A stretch of 64,000 nucleotides of DNA from Myxococcales bacterium (GCA_002728755.1 PBVT01000083.1:20149-84148), one strand, 5' to 3'; counted from the stretch's first letter, positions 9,664 through 19,687 are shown. Made by a program: numbers and translations. The notes: a model not told the origin generated them from the letters alone.

Positions 9664-10692
9664 ATGAGCTTAGCGGGCTTCAAAGTAGGTGAACGCCGCT
9701 TGCTATTGAGTTGCACGCTTGTGTTGACTGCGGTCGCCCTTGGGTGGGCTCTGCACTTCATGAAACCCATCATGGTGCCATTGGTCCTGGCCATTCTTTT
9801 ATCCTATCTGGTCAACCCACTTGTGGACCTTATTCAGGTCCGGCTCCACATACCTCGCCCCATCGCAATTGTGTTGGCTCTTATCTTTGCAGCCCTGGTG
9901 ATGGCATTTGTGGCGTTTCTTCTGGTCTATTCGATCAAAGACCTGGCAGGAAACGCCAAGTTCTACGAACAGAAATTCGTGGATCTGGGCTCGTCCGCCC
10001 TAACACAGGCTCAATCCATGGGGATTCCGGTGGATACGGACACTTTCATGGCCGAGCTCCGCACGATTGAGTTTGCTCCCATGCTCCTGGAAGTCTTCGG
10101 AGATCTGTTGGACTCGATCTCCACCTTCCTGCTCGTCTTGATCTGTATCGTATATATCGTCGCCGGCCGGACTCCATACGCGAACCGTAAAGGAATCTAT
10201 AAGGAGATTGATCATAAGATTCGTAAGTACCTTATTATCAAAGTCACCGTATCGTTGATTACAGCGATTATCGTTGGTGTCGCTTTAGAGCTGATCGGAA
10301 TGCCCCTGGCGGTGGTCTTCGCTGTTCTGACATTCCTTCTAAACTTCATCCCTTCCATAGGCTCGGTCATCGCGATCATCTTGCCCCTACCTGTGGCCCT
10401 GGTGCACTTCGATAGTCTCGGTCCGGTGCTCATGGTCCTGCTCATCCCGGGTACATTCCAATTCGTCATCGGAAATGTCCTTGAACCACAGTTTATGGGT
10501 GAGTCGTTAAACCTTCACCCCATCACAGTGCTTCTCTCCCTGATCTTCTGGGGGATGATCTGGGGCCTGGCGGGAATGGTACTAGCTGCCCCGATTACGG
10601 CCGTCCTGAAGATCGTTCTGGAACGCATCGAAGCCACCCGGGCCATCGCCAACGTTCTGGCGGGGAATCTGCCCGGAGAAGCAGACGCCTAG
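9664..10692 (+). CDS. AI-2E family transporter (PerM/YdiK-like permease)
   Basis: 342 residues with an AGGAGG box 5 nt before the ATG. About eight hydrophobic helices are seen in the family order: two near the N-terminus (VLTAVALGWALHFMKPIMVP), one after IPRPIAIVLALIFAALV, a soluble loop, then four or five at the C-terminus. Family hallmarks are the PLVLAILLSYLVNPLVD segment and the LNFIPSIGSVIAIILPLPVAL motif, followed by LEPQFMGESLNLHPITVLLSLIFWG. The family includes AI-2 exporters, Na+/H+ antiporters and proteins of unknown substrate, so the name is by fold only. The stop is 4 bp from the stop of the convergent mutH gene. Confidence 0.9.
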   Translation: MSLAGFKVGERRLLLSCTLVLTAVALGWALHFMKPIMVPLVLAILLSYLVNPLVDLIQVRLHIPRPIAIVLALIFAALVMAFVAFLLVYSIKDLAGNAKFYEQKFVDLGSSALTQAQSMGIPVDTDTFMAELRTIEFAPMLLEVFGDLLDSISTFLLVLICIVYIVAGRTPYANRKGIYKEIDHKIRKYLIIKVTVSLITAIIVGVALELIGMPLAVVFAVLTFLLNFIPSIGSVIAIILPLPVALVHFDSLGPVLMVLLIPGTFQFVIGNVLEPQFMGESLNLHPITVLLSLIFWGMIWGLAGMVLAAPITAVLKIVLERIEATRAIANVLAGNLPGEADA

Positions 10693-10696
10693 TCCA

Positions 10697-11377
10697 TCAG
10701 CTGCGAACCATCAGATGTTCATGCAATATCGCACGGGTAAACGCAGGCCGTAGATAAAATCCGCGTGGCAGGGTTCGAACCTTTCCACCATCGACACCTA
10801 TTCCCCACGTCTCTGCGGCAGCGTTGGCCGCTTTGGGGCGAATCTGTAGTACTTCGCCCTGGTGCCCACTGATCTCGTCCACACGACCCGTTAAGACCAT
10901 CCCCATCAAGTCGTCCCAGTCGGCTTTCAACAGGCGGTTTTCCTCGTCATTTGGCGTCCATAGAAAACCCGTAGCTATACGACGCTCGGGCATCGGTACA
11001 TTCGCTTGAACTGGCAACCATAAGACTCGCTTCAGCTTACGATAGACCGGCGAATCCTCCCAGGGCACTCCAGCCTTCTCTCCCATCGGCGTCACACATA
11101 CGAAGGTCGACTCAGTCGGCTTACCGGTGGCGTCGATGGGTATGGTCTTCAGCTCTACACCAATAGACTCAAAATCGGGCACGGACCGTGACCCGGCCGT
11201 TGCACCCAGATATGCCTCCACGAGCTGGCCCAACCAGCCTTTGGCGTTCCGTTGGTCCGAGGGAACCTCTTTGTCGATATCCGCCGCCAACTGGGCGAAG
11301 GTCTTACCAGCCAGCTTTCGTACCCGAAGCATCAACTCTTCTTCGCTACGGGGCGGTGATGGAAGGGTGTAGGGCAC
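10697..11377 (-). CDS. mutH: DNA mismatch repair endonuclease MutH
   Basis: 226 residues, the normal MutH length, and co-linear throughout with the enterobacterial protein as I recall it. The catalytic set is intact: QLVEAYLG with E54, PDFESIG with D68, and VELKTIP with E75 and K77, in the D-x6-E-x-K spacing of Sau3AI/MutH-type nucleases. LKRVLWLPVQ, LQIRPKAANA and TLPRGFYLRPAF are also conserved. MutH nicks the unmethylated strand at hemimethylated GATC after activation by MutS-MutL. No dam, mutS or mutL is in the window. The gene is flanked by unrelated genes (AI-2E transporter converging, Cys-rich lipoprotein downstream), consistent with an isolated acquisition. MutH is known mainly from Gammaproteobacteria, so its presence here is unusual. 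Confidence 0.96.
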   Translation of the reverse strand: MPYTLPSPPRSEEELMLRVRKLAGKTFAQLAADIDKEVPSDQRNAKGWLGQLVEAYLGATAGSRSVPDFESIGVELKTIPIDATGKPTESTFVCVTPMGEKAGVPWEDSPVYRKLKRVLWLPVQANVPMPERRIATGFLWTPNDEENRLLKADWDDLMGMVLTGRVDEISGHQGEVLQIRPKAANAAAETWGIGVDGGKVRTLPRGFYLRPAFTRAILHEHLMVRS

Positions 11378-11451
11378 CAGATGTCTCCGCTGAACAACAA
11401 CCTGGGATTACCATAGGAGGCGGCCCGATGCACGGCCTGTTCGTCGGCAAT

Positions 11452-13638
11452 TCAGCGATCGTAGATATAGGACTCTTCTAAAAGGAACTCTGTGGGACAG
11501 GGCCCACTTCCGTGCATCACCGCCAGGCGTTGGTTCGGTAATATTTTGAAGAACGAGAAGTGTCCGGCTGCCTGGTAGCAATGTTCCGTCGTGACCGCCT
11601 CCGGTAGAACGAAGGTCGGAGCATCGGGAGAGATCCAGATCAGACCATCCCCAAGCCCGCCGATTTCAAGTTGTCCATCGAGAGACGTTGAAATTGCGAT
11701 CTGCGGACCAAACGGACCGAGAGGCAACGCTGTATCTAGAAACCAGGCACCGGCCAGCGTACCGGCCACATCTCTAGACGCGCTTCGACATGTAGAACCA
11801 GGTACAGGCACGTGCCCGCTTGTCCCGAATAGCTGGTAATATGCGTTCTGGAGCGGGGCCGTAAAGTAGTCGTAGGGACAATCCGCATATAGGGTCCGCT
11901 TCGATTCGCCATAACGGGCTGGGTTGATGAAGTCGACGGGCTTCGCGAGATTGATCACCCCAAAATATAAGGGGGCTTCTGGGCCGGTCGCGTCGACGGT
12001 CCCGATGAAATCACCGGCTTCCACAGAGATATAGACAGCAGGGTCGATCACCAGCGACGAACCAATTACGGGCGTCTCCTCGATTGCTTCCCCTATGGAG
12101 TCCGCCACGGAGATGAGGTTGTCGAGATGATAGCCCACCTCACACGAAGTCTGGAAAAAGAGCAGATACATTGGCGTCTCCTCCCAGGGCATATGGTAAT
12201 AGGCCATCTGGTATAGAACGCCATCGGCCGGAGCATAGACCGGCTCCTGGGCCAGACCCGTCATATAGATATAGGTTGTGTCGGAGATGCGGTCGCCTGT
12301 CACGGAGCCGAGAGGAACGATACTGTCTATGGCCGACATGGTGACAACCTCACCATCAAAGACAGGCTCAGCATCACTCCAGAAACAATGAATCGTTGCC
12401 CCAATGTTTCGACAACATTCGCCCGGCATGCAGACCTGGTCGGGAAACTGCGGAGCACAGGTGGCGTCTTCCAGGCAACTCCCGCCAGTGCAGGTCCCAT
12501 CTACCGAGCAGGTCTCTCCTACGGTACAGACATTCCCATCATCACAGCTTCCGCTTAATACCTCGTAGGAACAACCAGACAACGGGAAACAGAGATCCTT
12601 GGTGCAGGTGTTTCCATCGTAACAGTCCAGAGGTGTGATCCCCTGGCAACTCCCCTCGATACAAATATCGACTACCGTACACGCATTTCCGTCGTCGCAT
12701 ACATCGGTATTTCCAAGATGCACACAACCGGTAGTGGAGTCACAAAAGTCATCTGTACAGGGATTTCCGTCGTCACATGGCAGAGGATCACCGGGTACAC
12801 AGCTTCCCGCTAAACAGACATCGTGGAGGCTACAGGCGTCACCATCACTACAGAGCTCGTTATTATCGGTCTGAATACAGCCGAGCTCCGGATCACAACT
12901 ATCCGTCGTACAGAGATTGCCATCATTACAATCAACCGACTCCATCCCCACACAACTTCCACCTCCACACTGGTCGACGGCAGTACATTCGTTCCGGTCG
13001 TCACAGGGATCATCATTGACCGTATGCACACAGCCCTGGGTCGGGCTGCAGCTATCATCCGTACAGGGATTCTGATCGTCACAATCCAGGGGCGTTCCCG
13101 CTTCACAGACCCCGTCTACGCAGACATCATCCTGGCTACAGAGGTCTCCGTCCGAACAAAATACGTCTACGTTGGTATGGGTACACCCCTCCTCGGATGA
13201 ACAACTATCCTGGGTGCAGATGTTGCCATCATCACAGTCGTTGATTGTGCCCCCGACACAATTCGAATCTACGCATTGATCATCCAATGTACAGTCGTTG
13301 GTATCGTCACAGGGCAAGGTATTGGATGCGTTCGTGCAGCCCGAGTCCGGTGAACAGCTGTCATCGGTACAAGGGTTCTGATCATCACAGGAGAGGACCA
13401 CTCCACCGCCACAGACCCCATCCGCACAATAGGTATCCATGGTGCATAGATCACCATCGTTACAGGCCAGTCCCGTCAGAGGCTCCACCGAACAAATACC
13501 GCCGACACAGAGCGGCAAACTGCATGGCTCGGCCGTTCCACAATCTTCATCGACAACACATTGGTTCGTCTCCGACGAGGTGTCGGATCCACAGCCCCAC
13601 AAGAGGAGCAGAGTCAGTAGATATGCAGTGGTCTTCAT
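11452..13638 (-). CDS. Cysteine-repeat lipoprotein (13 CxDGNxCT units)
   Basis: 728 residues with lipobox LLLLWGC. From residue ~25 to ~390 it is built of 13 units of a CxDGNxCTxDxC...GC pattern (examples CDDQNPCTDDSC, CDDGNPCTDDFC), giving about 90 cysteines and many Asp/Asn. This is a known repeat of myxobacterial-type secreted proteins and probably forms disulfide knots, perhaps with bound Ca2+ (inference). The C-terminal ~330 residues are different: EPVYAPADGVL, HLDNL and VEAGDFIGTVDA echo the barrel of M23/lysostaphin-like domains, but I do not see the HxH/HxxxD zinc set, so it would be inactive. The surface role is unknown. The gene is monocistronic in appearance, 74 bp from mutH and 93 bp from the next gene. 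Confidence 0.85.
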   Translation of the reverse strand: MKTTAYLLTLLLLWGCGSDTSSETNQCVVDEDCGTAEPCSLPLCVGGICSVEPLTGLACNDGDLCTMDTYCADGVCGGGVVLSCDDQNPCTDDSCSPDSGCTNASNTLPCDDTNDCTLDDQCVDSNCVGGTINDCDDGNICTQDSCSSEEGCTHTNVDVFCSDGDLCSQDDVCVDGVCEAGTPLDCDDQNPCTDDSCSPTQGCVHTVNDDPCDDRNECTAVDQCGGGSCVGMESVDCNDGNLCTTDSCDPELGCIQTDNNELCSDGDACSLHDVCLAGSCVPGDPLPCDDGNPCTDDFCDSTTGCVHLGNTDVCDDGNACTVVDICIEGSCQGITPLDCYDGNTCTKDLCFPLSGCSYEVLSGSCDDGNVCTVGETCSVDGTCTGGSCLEDATCAPQFPDQVCMPGECCRNIGATIHCFWSDAEPVFDGEVVTMSAIDSIVPLGSVTGDRISDTTYIYMTGLAQEPVYAPADGVLYQMAYYHMPWEETPMYLLFFQTSCEVGYHLDNLISVADSIGEAIEETPVIGSSLVIDPAVYISVEAGDFIGTVDATGPEAPLYFGVINLAKPVDFINPARYGESKRTLYADCPYDYFTAPLQNAYYQLFGTSGHVPVPGSTCRSASRDVAGTLAGAWFLDTALPLGPFGPQIAISTSLDGQLEIGGLGDGLIWISPDAPTFVLPEAVTTEHCYQAAGHFSFFKILPNQRLAVMHGSGPCPTEFLLEESYIYDR

Positions 13639-13731
13639 GGCGTTCGCGCTAATGTCATCAAGCCTTCACCCAGTGTAGCGATTGGATTGCCGACATGCCA
13701 CCGCCACAGAGTCTCCCGGATAGACGCCGTA

Positions 13732-15294
13732 TCAGTGAATATTCTGAATCAGAAAGAATAGATTATGAGTGAACCCCAATGGGTCGACACCACCCACATC
13801 CACACCCATTCCATAGTAGACGTCTAGCTGGACGTAATCGAATAGCAGCATATGCATACTAGGGCCCGCCCCGAGTAAAGCGCAGAGTACGGGCTCTGTA
13901 TCTCTTCGATCCAGAAACCCGCTGGCGTCGAAGAACATACCGAACTTAAGGTAATCCCGGTTCCAGGAAAACCGATACTCGGATTGCAGCTGCAGCGCCT
14001 CCAGGACTCGATACCGATCTTCAAAAAATACGCGATGGTAATCTCCGGTAAGCAGAGCTTCATCCCAGAACCGGAGATCGCCGCTCATGTAGACAGCCTG
14101 CCCCCGCACCAGGAGCTGATCGAAACCGAAATTATACACCCATTGTCCCTGAAGCCGACTATCAAACGATAAATAGTCCATCCCCTTCCCGCCGATGGTC
14201 ATCTGCAGCTTCAGGTGTCGACGCTGGTCGAGACGAACCAGATCCGAAGCTCGCTCCAATTCAAGCTCCATACGAAGTAAGCCTCGCACTCGACTCAACG
14301 CAGGGGGGGCATCCTCAGTCTCTAACTCCATCTCCACATCGAGAATATCCATCCGATCGGCTCCTACCCAGGTGGTAAGCGTCAACCAGTCCTTGAAGAG
14401 ATGGGTGAATCCGACGAGCACTTCGCTCCCACTCGTCACATATCGTTCGATTCGGCGCGCAGTATGCCTATAGACCGTAGAGTCGATGGAGATCTGGGCC
14501 GTTGGGGCCAGTTGCAGCTCCTTCGACGGCCGGAAGCGATAACCGGTCATCGTTCGGCCATGTACCCATTGGAACTCCGGCTGTTCATCAAAGAGATACT
14601 CTCTATAGGGAATGCCAAAGGCGATCTCACCATACGCTCGGTCACCTTTTACAAGGGTGTTGGGAAGCCGAAACCCGAGGGTGGGCGTGATCCCCGTAAT
14701 CGGCTGGACCGATACACCAAAGGACCAACCAAGGCGTTCGTGTTGCGTCACATAGATGGCAAGCTCACGCATCGACACAATCTTACCGGTGCGCGTCTTC
14801 ATACGTTTATCCTCTCGGTTGCGGACCCGATAGGAGAGCTTATGAAGACCGTACTTCAGCCGAAGGGTTTCGAGAGACCTGGTCACCTTCTCTTTATGGA
14901 ACACGTTGTTGGGTAGATCGAAGTCAACGTGCAACATCACACCGCTGACCAGGTTGGTCCCGACGAAATAGATGTTGTGCATAACTCCTTCGTCAATCTC
15001 GATACGAACAACCCCCTTTTGACTCAAGTCCATAAAGACACGTGCGTACGAATATCCTTTCGCCGCATACATGGCTTTGATTCGAAGGGCCGTCGCATCG
15101 GCCCACATCTGGACAACTTCCGGGTGTGGATCGGCCGGCTCGGCCGCCGTCTCCAGGATATCCACGACTGAGACCTGCTCCGCCCCTATAACCTCAATGG
15201 TCAAAGCCGACGCGGTCTGAACTCCAAAGAAGCCGATGCACAGTACAAGGACTGTAATCATTCGAACTCGGAGGAGTCCTATACCTTCGTTCAT
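13732..15294 (-). CDS. Omp85-like outer membrane protein with POTRA-type N-terminus
   Basis: 520 residues. A hydrophobic signal (VLVLCIGFFGVQTASA) is followed by ~150 residues that read like one or two POTRA domains: RIKAMYAAKGYSYARV, GVVRIEIDEGVMHNIYFVG, then VTRSLETLRLKYGL. The remaining ~350 residues are barrel-like strands with repeated aromatic residues and acidic loops, as in BamA/TamA/FhaC-type proteins. The protein is short for BamA (about 800) and close to the TamA/TpsB size. It ends in FFLIQNIH instead of the usual aromatic residue. A YfaP-like lipoprotein gene lies 30 bp upstream on the same strand, so the pair may be an operon in which the lipoprotein is partner or cargo (inference). 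It could instead be a surface-lipid or patatin-type translocator. Confidence 0.65.
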   Translation of the reverse strand: MNEGIGLLRVRMITVLVLCIGFFGVQTASALTIEVIGAEQVSVVDILETAAEPADPHPEVVQMWADATALRIKAMYAAKGYSYARVFMDLSQKGVVRIEIDEGVMHNIYFVGTNLVSGVMLHVDFDLPNNVFHKEKVTRSLETLRLKYGLHKLSYRVRNREDKRMKTRTGKIVSMRELAIYVTQHERLGWSFGVSVQPITGITPTLGFRLPNTLVKGDRAYGEIAFGIPYREYLFDEQPEFQWVHGRTMTGYRFRPSKELQLAPTAQISIDSTVYRHTARRIERYVTSGSEVLVGFTHLFKDWLTLTTWVGADRMDILDVEMELETEDAPPALSRVRGLLRMELELERASDLVRLDQRRHLKLQMTIGGKGMDYLSFDSRLQGQWVYNFGFDQLLVRGQAVYMSGDLRFWDEALLTGDYHRVFFEDRYRVLEALQLQSEYRFSWNRDYLKFGMFFDASGFLDRRDTEPVLCALLGAGPSMHMLLFDYVQLDVYYGMGVDVGGVDPLGFTHNLFFLIQNIH

Positions 15295-15324
15295 AAGCTG
15301 CCGATCAAGTTGTGTGCGTGTGGC

Positions 15325-18057
15325 CTAGTTCCCACAGTTACCAGGAGCAAAGTCGTACGGGAAGATCCTTTCATTGAGCAATCCCGACATAGCCGCTTCC
15401 TGACCCCAATCGTTGCATAACCAACCATCAAGGAAGTCCACCAGATCAACACCTTCCGCTCCACGATCCAGGAAATGGTCGCCAGGAAGATGATTGAAGA
15501 TCACATCGTAGATCCCCGTAGACATGTGGTTCATATTGTCCTGCGCCTCACCAGCGCTAATGCCATCGGCGATATCCCAGAGAAGACCGAATATAAGGTA
15601 TTCGGACACTGGGCCTGTCATAGCGTCGTTATCCGTACGATAGGAGAACGGCGACTCCATGGCCTCAAGATCATGGAAGACATATACACCGAGCGGCCGA
15701 CTATCAATATAGACCTGCGTATTGCTGGCGTCGCAGGAGAAGAAGGTGCTTACGCCCTCTGTCCATGCACGCGCGGGATTTCCTCGAGTACCATCCGAGA
15801 CACCACCCGGACTGTTTTCGCGGCTCACCTGGTCGAGAGTGAATTTGAAGAACTCACGCATGATGACGCGGTCATCGTATTCATCCCGATCCGAGTCTTT
15901 CCCCTGTACGGACAGAGCATCTTGCTCGCTGCAAACCCCGAGACTGTAGAGATACTCACTACAGAACGCGGTCTCGGTCGTGTCCGCGCCCGTCGCCCAA
16001 TAGGCGTTCAAGGGTCCAAGCTCACGACCGGTCGCCAAGCGGATTCGGTCATAGCCCTCTACAAGTACATCATAGATGTTGAAGGCACCCGCCTTATCGG
16101 CCTCTGTAATATCAATGTCCTGACGGAAGTTCTCACCATTGCTATCGTTCAGCTCCGGTGAATGAATCTCGTATAGTTGGCCGAACTTGGGATGGTTCCG
16201 CACGGAGATATCACGGATACCTTCTTCCAGGTCCGATTGACTGATAATCGCCAGATAGACGCCCTCCGGGCCATCCTGGTTACTGAAGTTCAGCATATAG
16301 TTACCAAAGCGATCGGTGGAGGTGACGGCAAGAACCTCGTCGTTTTCTACACGGCGAAGCTCCAGGCGTGCATAGCGAACCGGCTTCCATGTTCGAGCCG
16401 AGAAACCATCGTCTTTCAACAATCGGTCTTCATAACGAACCACGCCTGTTAACGCTTTCGTACAGTTCTCGTTATTGAACTCCGCGACCAGAACACCCGA
16501 TCCTGCTCCACCATGATCATCTGTATCCGGAGCAAAAGAGTCTTCAAACACTTCCGTCTTTCCACAGTACTGCAGAGTCACGGTATAGTTGGCACCCTGG
16601 CTCCCACAATCGGAATAGAAGTCCACCTTCACCTGGTAATCACCCAGCGGGGCAGCTCCCAGTTCCCAGTACACATTCTCGTTGTTGATGCCATCGATGA
16701 AGCAGGCCGGATTGGAATCCAGATCCAGGAAGCCTGCACAGCCGGTCTTATTCCCGTAATAGAGCTCGCATCCACCAGGCTCGATAACATGAAGGTCGAG
16801 ATCGGTGTCCGTATCCCATTGTACGCTGACCTGAATATCACCCGAACCGACAGGTTTTACTTCCATCGTATGATAGGTCGATGGGGAAATCCGTCCCTGG
16901 GCATCCCGAAGGGCCGCGCGAAGTAAAAGCTCCGACGGAACATTTTCCGACTCGGCATACGTACGCATCGTCAATAGGGTCTCTTCGGTCCCTGCAGAGT
17001 CCTCTAGAGGGAGCTGGTAATAGCCGGTATAGCCATCAACCCAGATCAGAATTCCTACAATATTCTCGGGAATCACATAATTTGTGAATCCAACCGATAT
17101 GCTCGCGGAACCACCCGTGACCACCACAGAAGAGCCTTCGATGCTCGGCCCGATGGAGCCAATCCAACCACCGCTCTCCGGCGGAACGAGGCCTGGCACA
17201 AAGATGGCTCGTTGCACACGAAGCGGAAGCGTCTGTGACGTCTCAAGAGATAGATGAAGGTCGCTATACTGAATGACCGTATCACCCCATGTAGCGCGCA
17301 CAGGCACCTCATAGAGGCCATCGCCCTTCAAATTTGTACCCGTGATTGTATACACAACGACAAATTCCGTATCGCCAACGGGGAAGATGTTTTCCGATCC
17401 TGGTACATATCCCGTATCCATATCGCCGAAGTCGACCTCTAGATCGGCGTCAGGATGACTGAGTCGTACAGAAACGGTCACCGTATCACCGCTCTGATAT
17501 TCTTTCCGATCCGAAGCGACGAGATCGAATTGTTGCTCCGTGTTTGTAACATCAACCGTCAGGCTATCCTCGGCGACATCACCGAATCGCAGAGCAACGG
17601 CTTCAAGAACCAACTCGTCAGCATCGATGGTGCGGGTGTCCAACAGGAACTGTGTAGGAGCTTTGGTGTCAGAAAAGATCTGTAAACCGTTGGCACGTAC
17701 AGTGAGGCTCTCTAACAACAGCTCGTCTTCCTTAACGGGGACAATCTGAACCACGATGGTCTCCGTGACGAGGTCGTCATCGTTCGGAAGTTTAATCTGA
17801 ATCATCGGGGCTTCGGTCTGACCCGTATCATCCCCGGCGTCGGGAGACGTTGTCTCCGGGTCGCTGGTCGTGACATCATCACTGGTTTCTTCACCATCTG
17901 TGCTGCCATCAAGCAACGAGTCCCCGTCAGCATTGTCCGTTCCATCAGCAGATACGTCCGAGGAGGTCGCATCACCAGACGGGTTTCCTCCCCCACTATC
18001 GGAGGATGAACAGGCCACAAAGACAAACAACCCCATCAACAGAATAAAACGTCGCAT
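15325..18057 (-). CDS. Large lipoprotein with YfaP-like (DUF2135) domain
   Basis: 910 residues. The ATG at 18057 was chosen (AAGAGGG 9 nt upstream, signal MRRFILLMGLFVFVAC); an upstream ATG at 18081 has no ribosome binding site. After Cys20 comes a Ser/Asp/Gly linker of ~70 residues, then several Ig-like beta domains. A YfaP/DUF2135-type domain sits near residues 420-520 (VQWDTDTDLDLHVIEP, GDYQVKVDFYSDCG). It is followed by a carboxypeptidase-regulatory-like domain (GNYMLNFSNQDGPEG) and a C-terminal helical part (ARAWTEGVSTFFSCD, YLIFGLLWDIADG) that looks like a degenerate metallopeptidase without a visible HExxH. Function is unknown; it should be an envelope lipoprotein. It is the first gene of a probable two-gene unit with the Omp85-like protein. 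Confidence 0.7.
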   Translation of the reverse strand: MRRFILLMGLFVFVACSSSDSGGGNPSGDATSSDVSADGTDNADGDSLLDGSTDGEETSDDVTTSDPETTSPDAGDDTGQTEAPMIQIKLPNDDDLVTETIVVQIVPVKEDELLLESLTVRANGLQIFSDTKAPTQFLLDTRTIDADELVLEAVALRFGDVAEDSLTVDVTNTEQQFDLVASDRKEYQSGDTVTVSVRLSHPDADLEVDFGDMDTGYVPGSENIFPVGDTEFVVVYTITGTNLKGDGLYEVPVRATWGDTVIQYSDLHLSLETSQTLPLRVQRAIFVPGLVPPESGGWIGSIGPSIEGSSVVVTGGSASISVGFTNYVIPENIVGILIWVDGYTGYYQLPLEDSAGTEETLLTMRTYAESENVPSELLLRAALRDAQGRISPSTYHTMEVKPVGSGDIQVSVQWDTDTDLDLHVIEPGGCELYYGNKTGCAGFLDLDSNPACFIDGINNENVYWELGAAPLGDYQVKVDFYSDCGSQGANYTVTLQYCGKTEVFEDSFAPDTDDHGGAGSGVLVAEFNNENCTKALTGVVRYEDRLLKDDGFSARTWKPVRYARLELRRVENDEVLAVTSTDRFGNYMLNFSNQDGPEGVYLAIISQSDLEEGIRDISVRNHPKFGQLYEIHSPELNDSNGENFRQDIDITEADKAGAFNIYDVLVEGYDRIRLATGRELGPLNAYWATGADTTETAFCSEYLYSLGVCSEQDALSVQGKDSDRDEYDDRVIMREFFKFTLDQVSRENSPGGVSDGTRGNPARAWTEGVSTFFSCDASNTQVYIDSRPLGVYVFHDLEAMESPFSYRTDNDAMTGPVSEYLIFGLLWDIADGISAGEAQDNMNHMSTGIYDVIFNHLPGDHFLDRGAEGVDLVDFLDGWLCNDWGQEAAMSGLLNERIFPYDFAPGNCGN

Positions 18058-18334
18058 AAACCAATACCCTCTTAAAAACATCCGAGTTACCCAATATCAA
18101 TTCGGCCAGCAGGTCTAGGACAACTGCCGCTGCAAGGCAATACCTTACGTGTTTTGGCCTGATCCTCCAAAGGATTCCTTTGTTAATGGAAATCCGCAGG
18201 AAGTCAAAACCAGCCTATATATAGCCTCCAGTTTCTTGACACTCATCTCTCCGTACAATTACCCTGAATCCCAAGAAAAGACCCCAAAACCAACGCAAGG
18301 CAGGCCGTCTTTTTCTTAAACTGGACTCATCGTA

Positions 18335-19687
18335 ATGCTCCGTTCATTCGTAATTCTTACATACATGCTTTTTCTCATCGCCTGTGGTGGGGAAGGCGTT
18401 GCGAATAACGAGCCCTCTTCTGATTCGGTAACATCGGACACTGTGGGAACCGCAGATTCCCAGCCAGTATTACCGACCATCCCCCAACCTCCACATATGG
18501 CTGGGGTCGTATATGTCGCACACCTCGAAGATCCGAGCTTAATGAGTTATCGTATCGACGGTGACTATATAGAGCCCGGCCCCATTCTCACCATGACCAG
18601 TTATAGTCATGACCTGGCTCTCGACGGATACAATGACCGGCTATATGTGGCCCATGACGCCAACCAGACCGTAGAGGTCTACCAACTCTCGCGGCCAGCA
18701 AGCCCGGAGGAGCCACTCACCCCTCCGTTGCTTCTTTCCACTATCAACGTCCCGGACATCCCACGGTTTTTGTTGGTTGATCCACACCACGACCGCTTGT
18801 ACATCGCAGCATTCCCTCCCGGGTCGACCGTAAGTCAGACCCATCTTTATATCTACGATGTGTCCAGCCCAGCGACGCCCGCACCACTGTCTCCAAACTA
18901 TTTCACTGTACCGGTGACCTACAGTTGGGCGCTCGACCCCGTCCGCCGTATTCTATTTGTGATCGATAACAACATCGGCTCACTCCATATGTACGACGTG
19001 AGTCAAGACAACCCGGTCCTGCTCCCCAACGGACCTCTGAGCCTGCGGAATCTGTATCCACAGGAAAACCAGAGCTCATTCTCGATTACAGGTCCGGTCG
19101 TGGACCCGGCTAATGCACGATTCTATGCGGCCCGTAACCAGGGAGCCTTATCGGAAACCGTCGTTCTCCAGTATCCAATCGGAATCCAACCGCAGGGGGT
19201 CTCCTACTCTACGATCGGTGACCATAGCTCGATTTTCTCGATCCCTGACTATTTCGACGTCAATCTGCCAATCGACGAGTTCCCCAATCTGCTGGGTGGA
19301 TTTGGAGTACTACATGACCGATACGCCAACCATCTGTTCTTGATCTCCAACGCCTGGGATGGAGCCTCCATGAGCTCGCTTGTGGTCCCCATGTTGGGGA
19401 ACCTTACTCCCGGTTCCGGTTGCGGCGACTACTCTGGTTTCGGGTGTTGGTACACCCAATACACAAATGGCGCTCCGGGCAATCGACAACTCACAGAGGG
19501 AGCCGCCTGTGTCGATGGGCAACATAAGGTGGTTGTAGGAACATCCTACAACGTAAACAACCCGCAAGACGCAGGAAGCCTACACGCCTTCCGATATGAC
19601 GACTCGCTGACTCTATCGCCACTGCTTACACAGGACGGCAACAACCCGATCACAGACGGTTCCCCGGTTGCCATCGGCTGTCATTAG
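18335..19687 (+). CDS. Beta-propeller-like lipoprotein (YVTN/lactonase type)
   Basis: 450 residues with signal MLRSFVILTYMLFLIAC and a short Asp/Ser/Thr linker. The rest is a series of ~45-residue units with the pattern 'DPxxxRLYIAA...VYDVSSPxxP' (NDRLYVAHDANQTVEVYQLS; HDRLYIAAFPPG; VRRILFVIDNN; NARFYAARNQG; ANHLFLISNA), as in YVTN-repeat and lactonase-type propellers. No catalytic residues can be assigned. It is probably a surface or periplasmic binding protein. It starts 17 bp upstream of an ABC transporter, but a lipoprotein of this kind has no known role in that exporter class. Confidence 0.6.
   Translation: MLRSFVILTYMLFLIACGGEGVANNEPSSDSVTSDTVGTADSQPVLPTIPQPPHMAGVVYVAHLEDPSLMSYRIDGDYIEPGPILTMTSYSHDLALDGYNDRLYVAHDANQTVEVYQLSRPASPEEPLTPPLLLSTINVPDIPRFLLVDPHHDRLYIAAFPPGSTVSQTHLYIYDVSSPATPAPLSPNYFTVPVTYSWALDPVRRILFVIDNNIGSLHMYDVSQDNPVLLPNGPLSLRNLYPQENQSSFSITGPVVDPANARFYAARNQGALSETVVLQYPIGIQPQGVSYSTIGDHSSIFSIPDYFDVNLPIDEFPNLLGGFGVLHDRYANHLFLISNAWDGASMSSLVVPMLGNLTPGSGCGDYSGFGCWYTQYTNGAPGNRQLTEGAACVDGQHKVVVGTSYNVNNPQDAGSLHAFRYDDSLTLSPLLTQDGNNPITDGSPVAIGCH

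Noticed and set aside
10772..10781. GGTTCGAACC, which looks like a tRNA T-arm
   Set aside because: It lies inside the intact mutH coding region and no anticodon stem or acceptor stem is present around it.
18236..18259. TTGACA followed by TACAAT before the propeller lipoprotein
   Set aside because: The spacer is only 12 bp, too short for a sigma-70 promoter.
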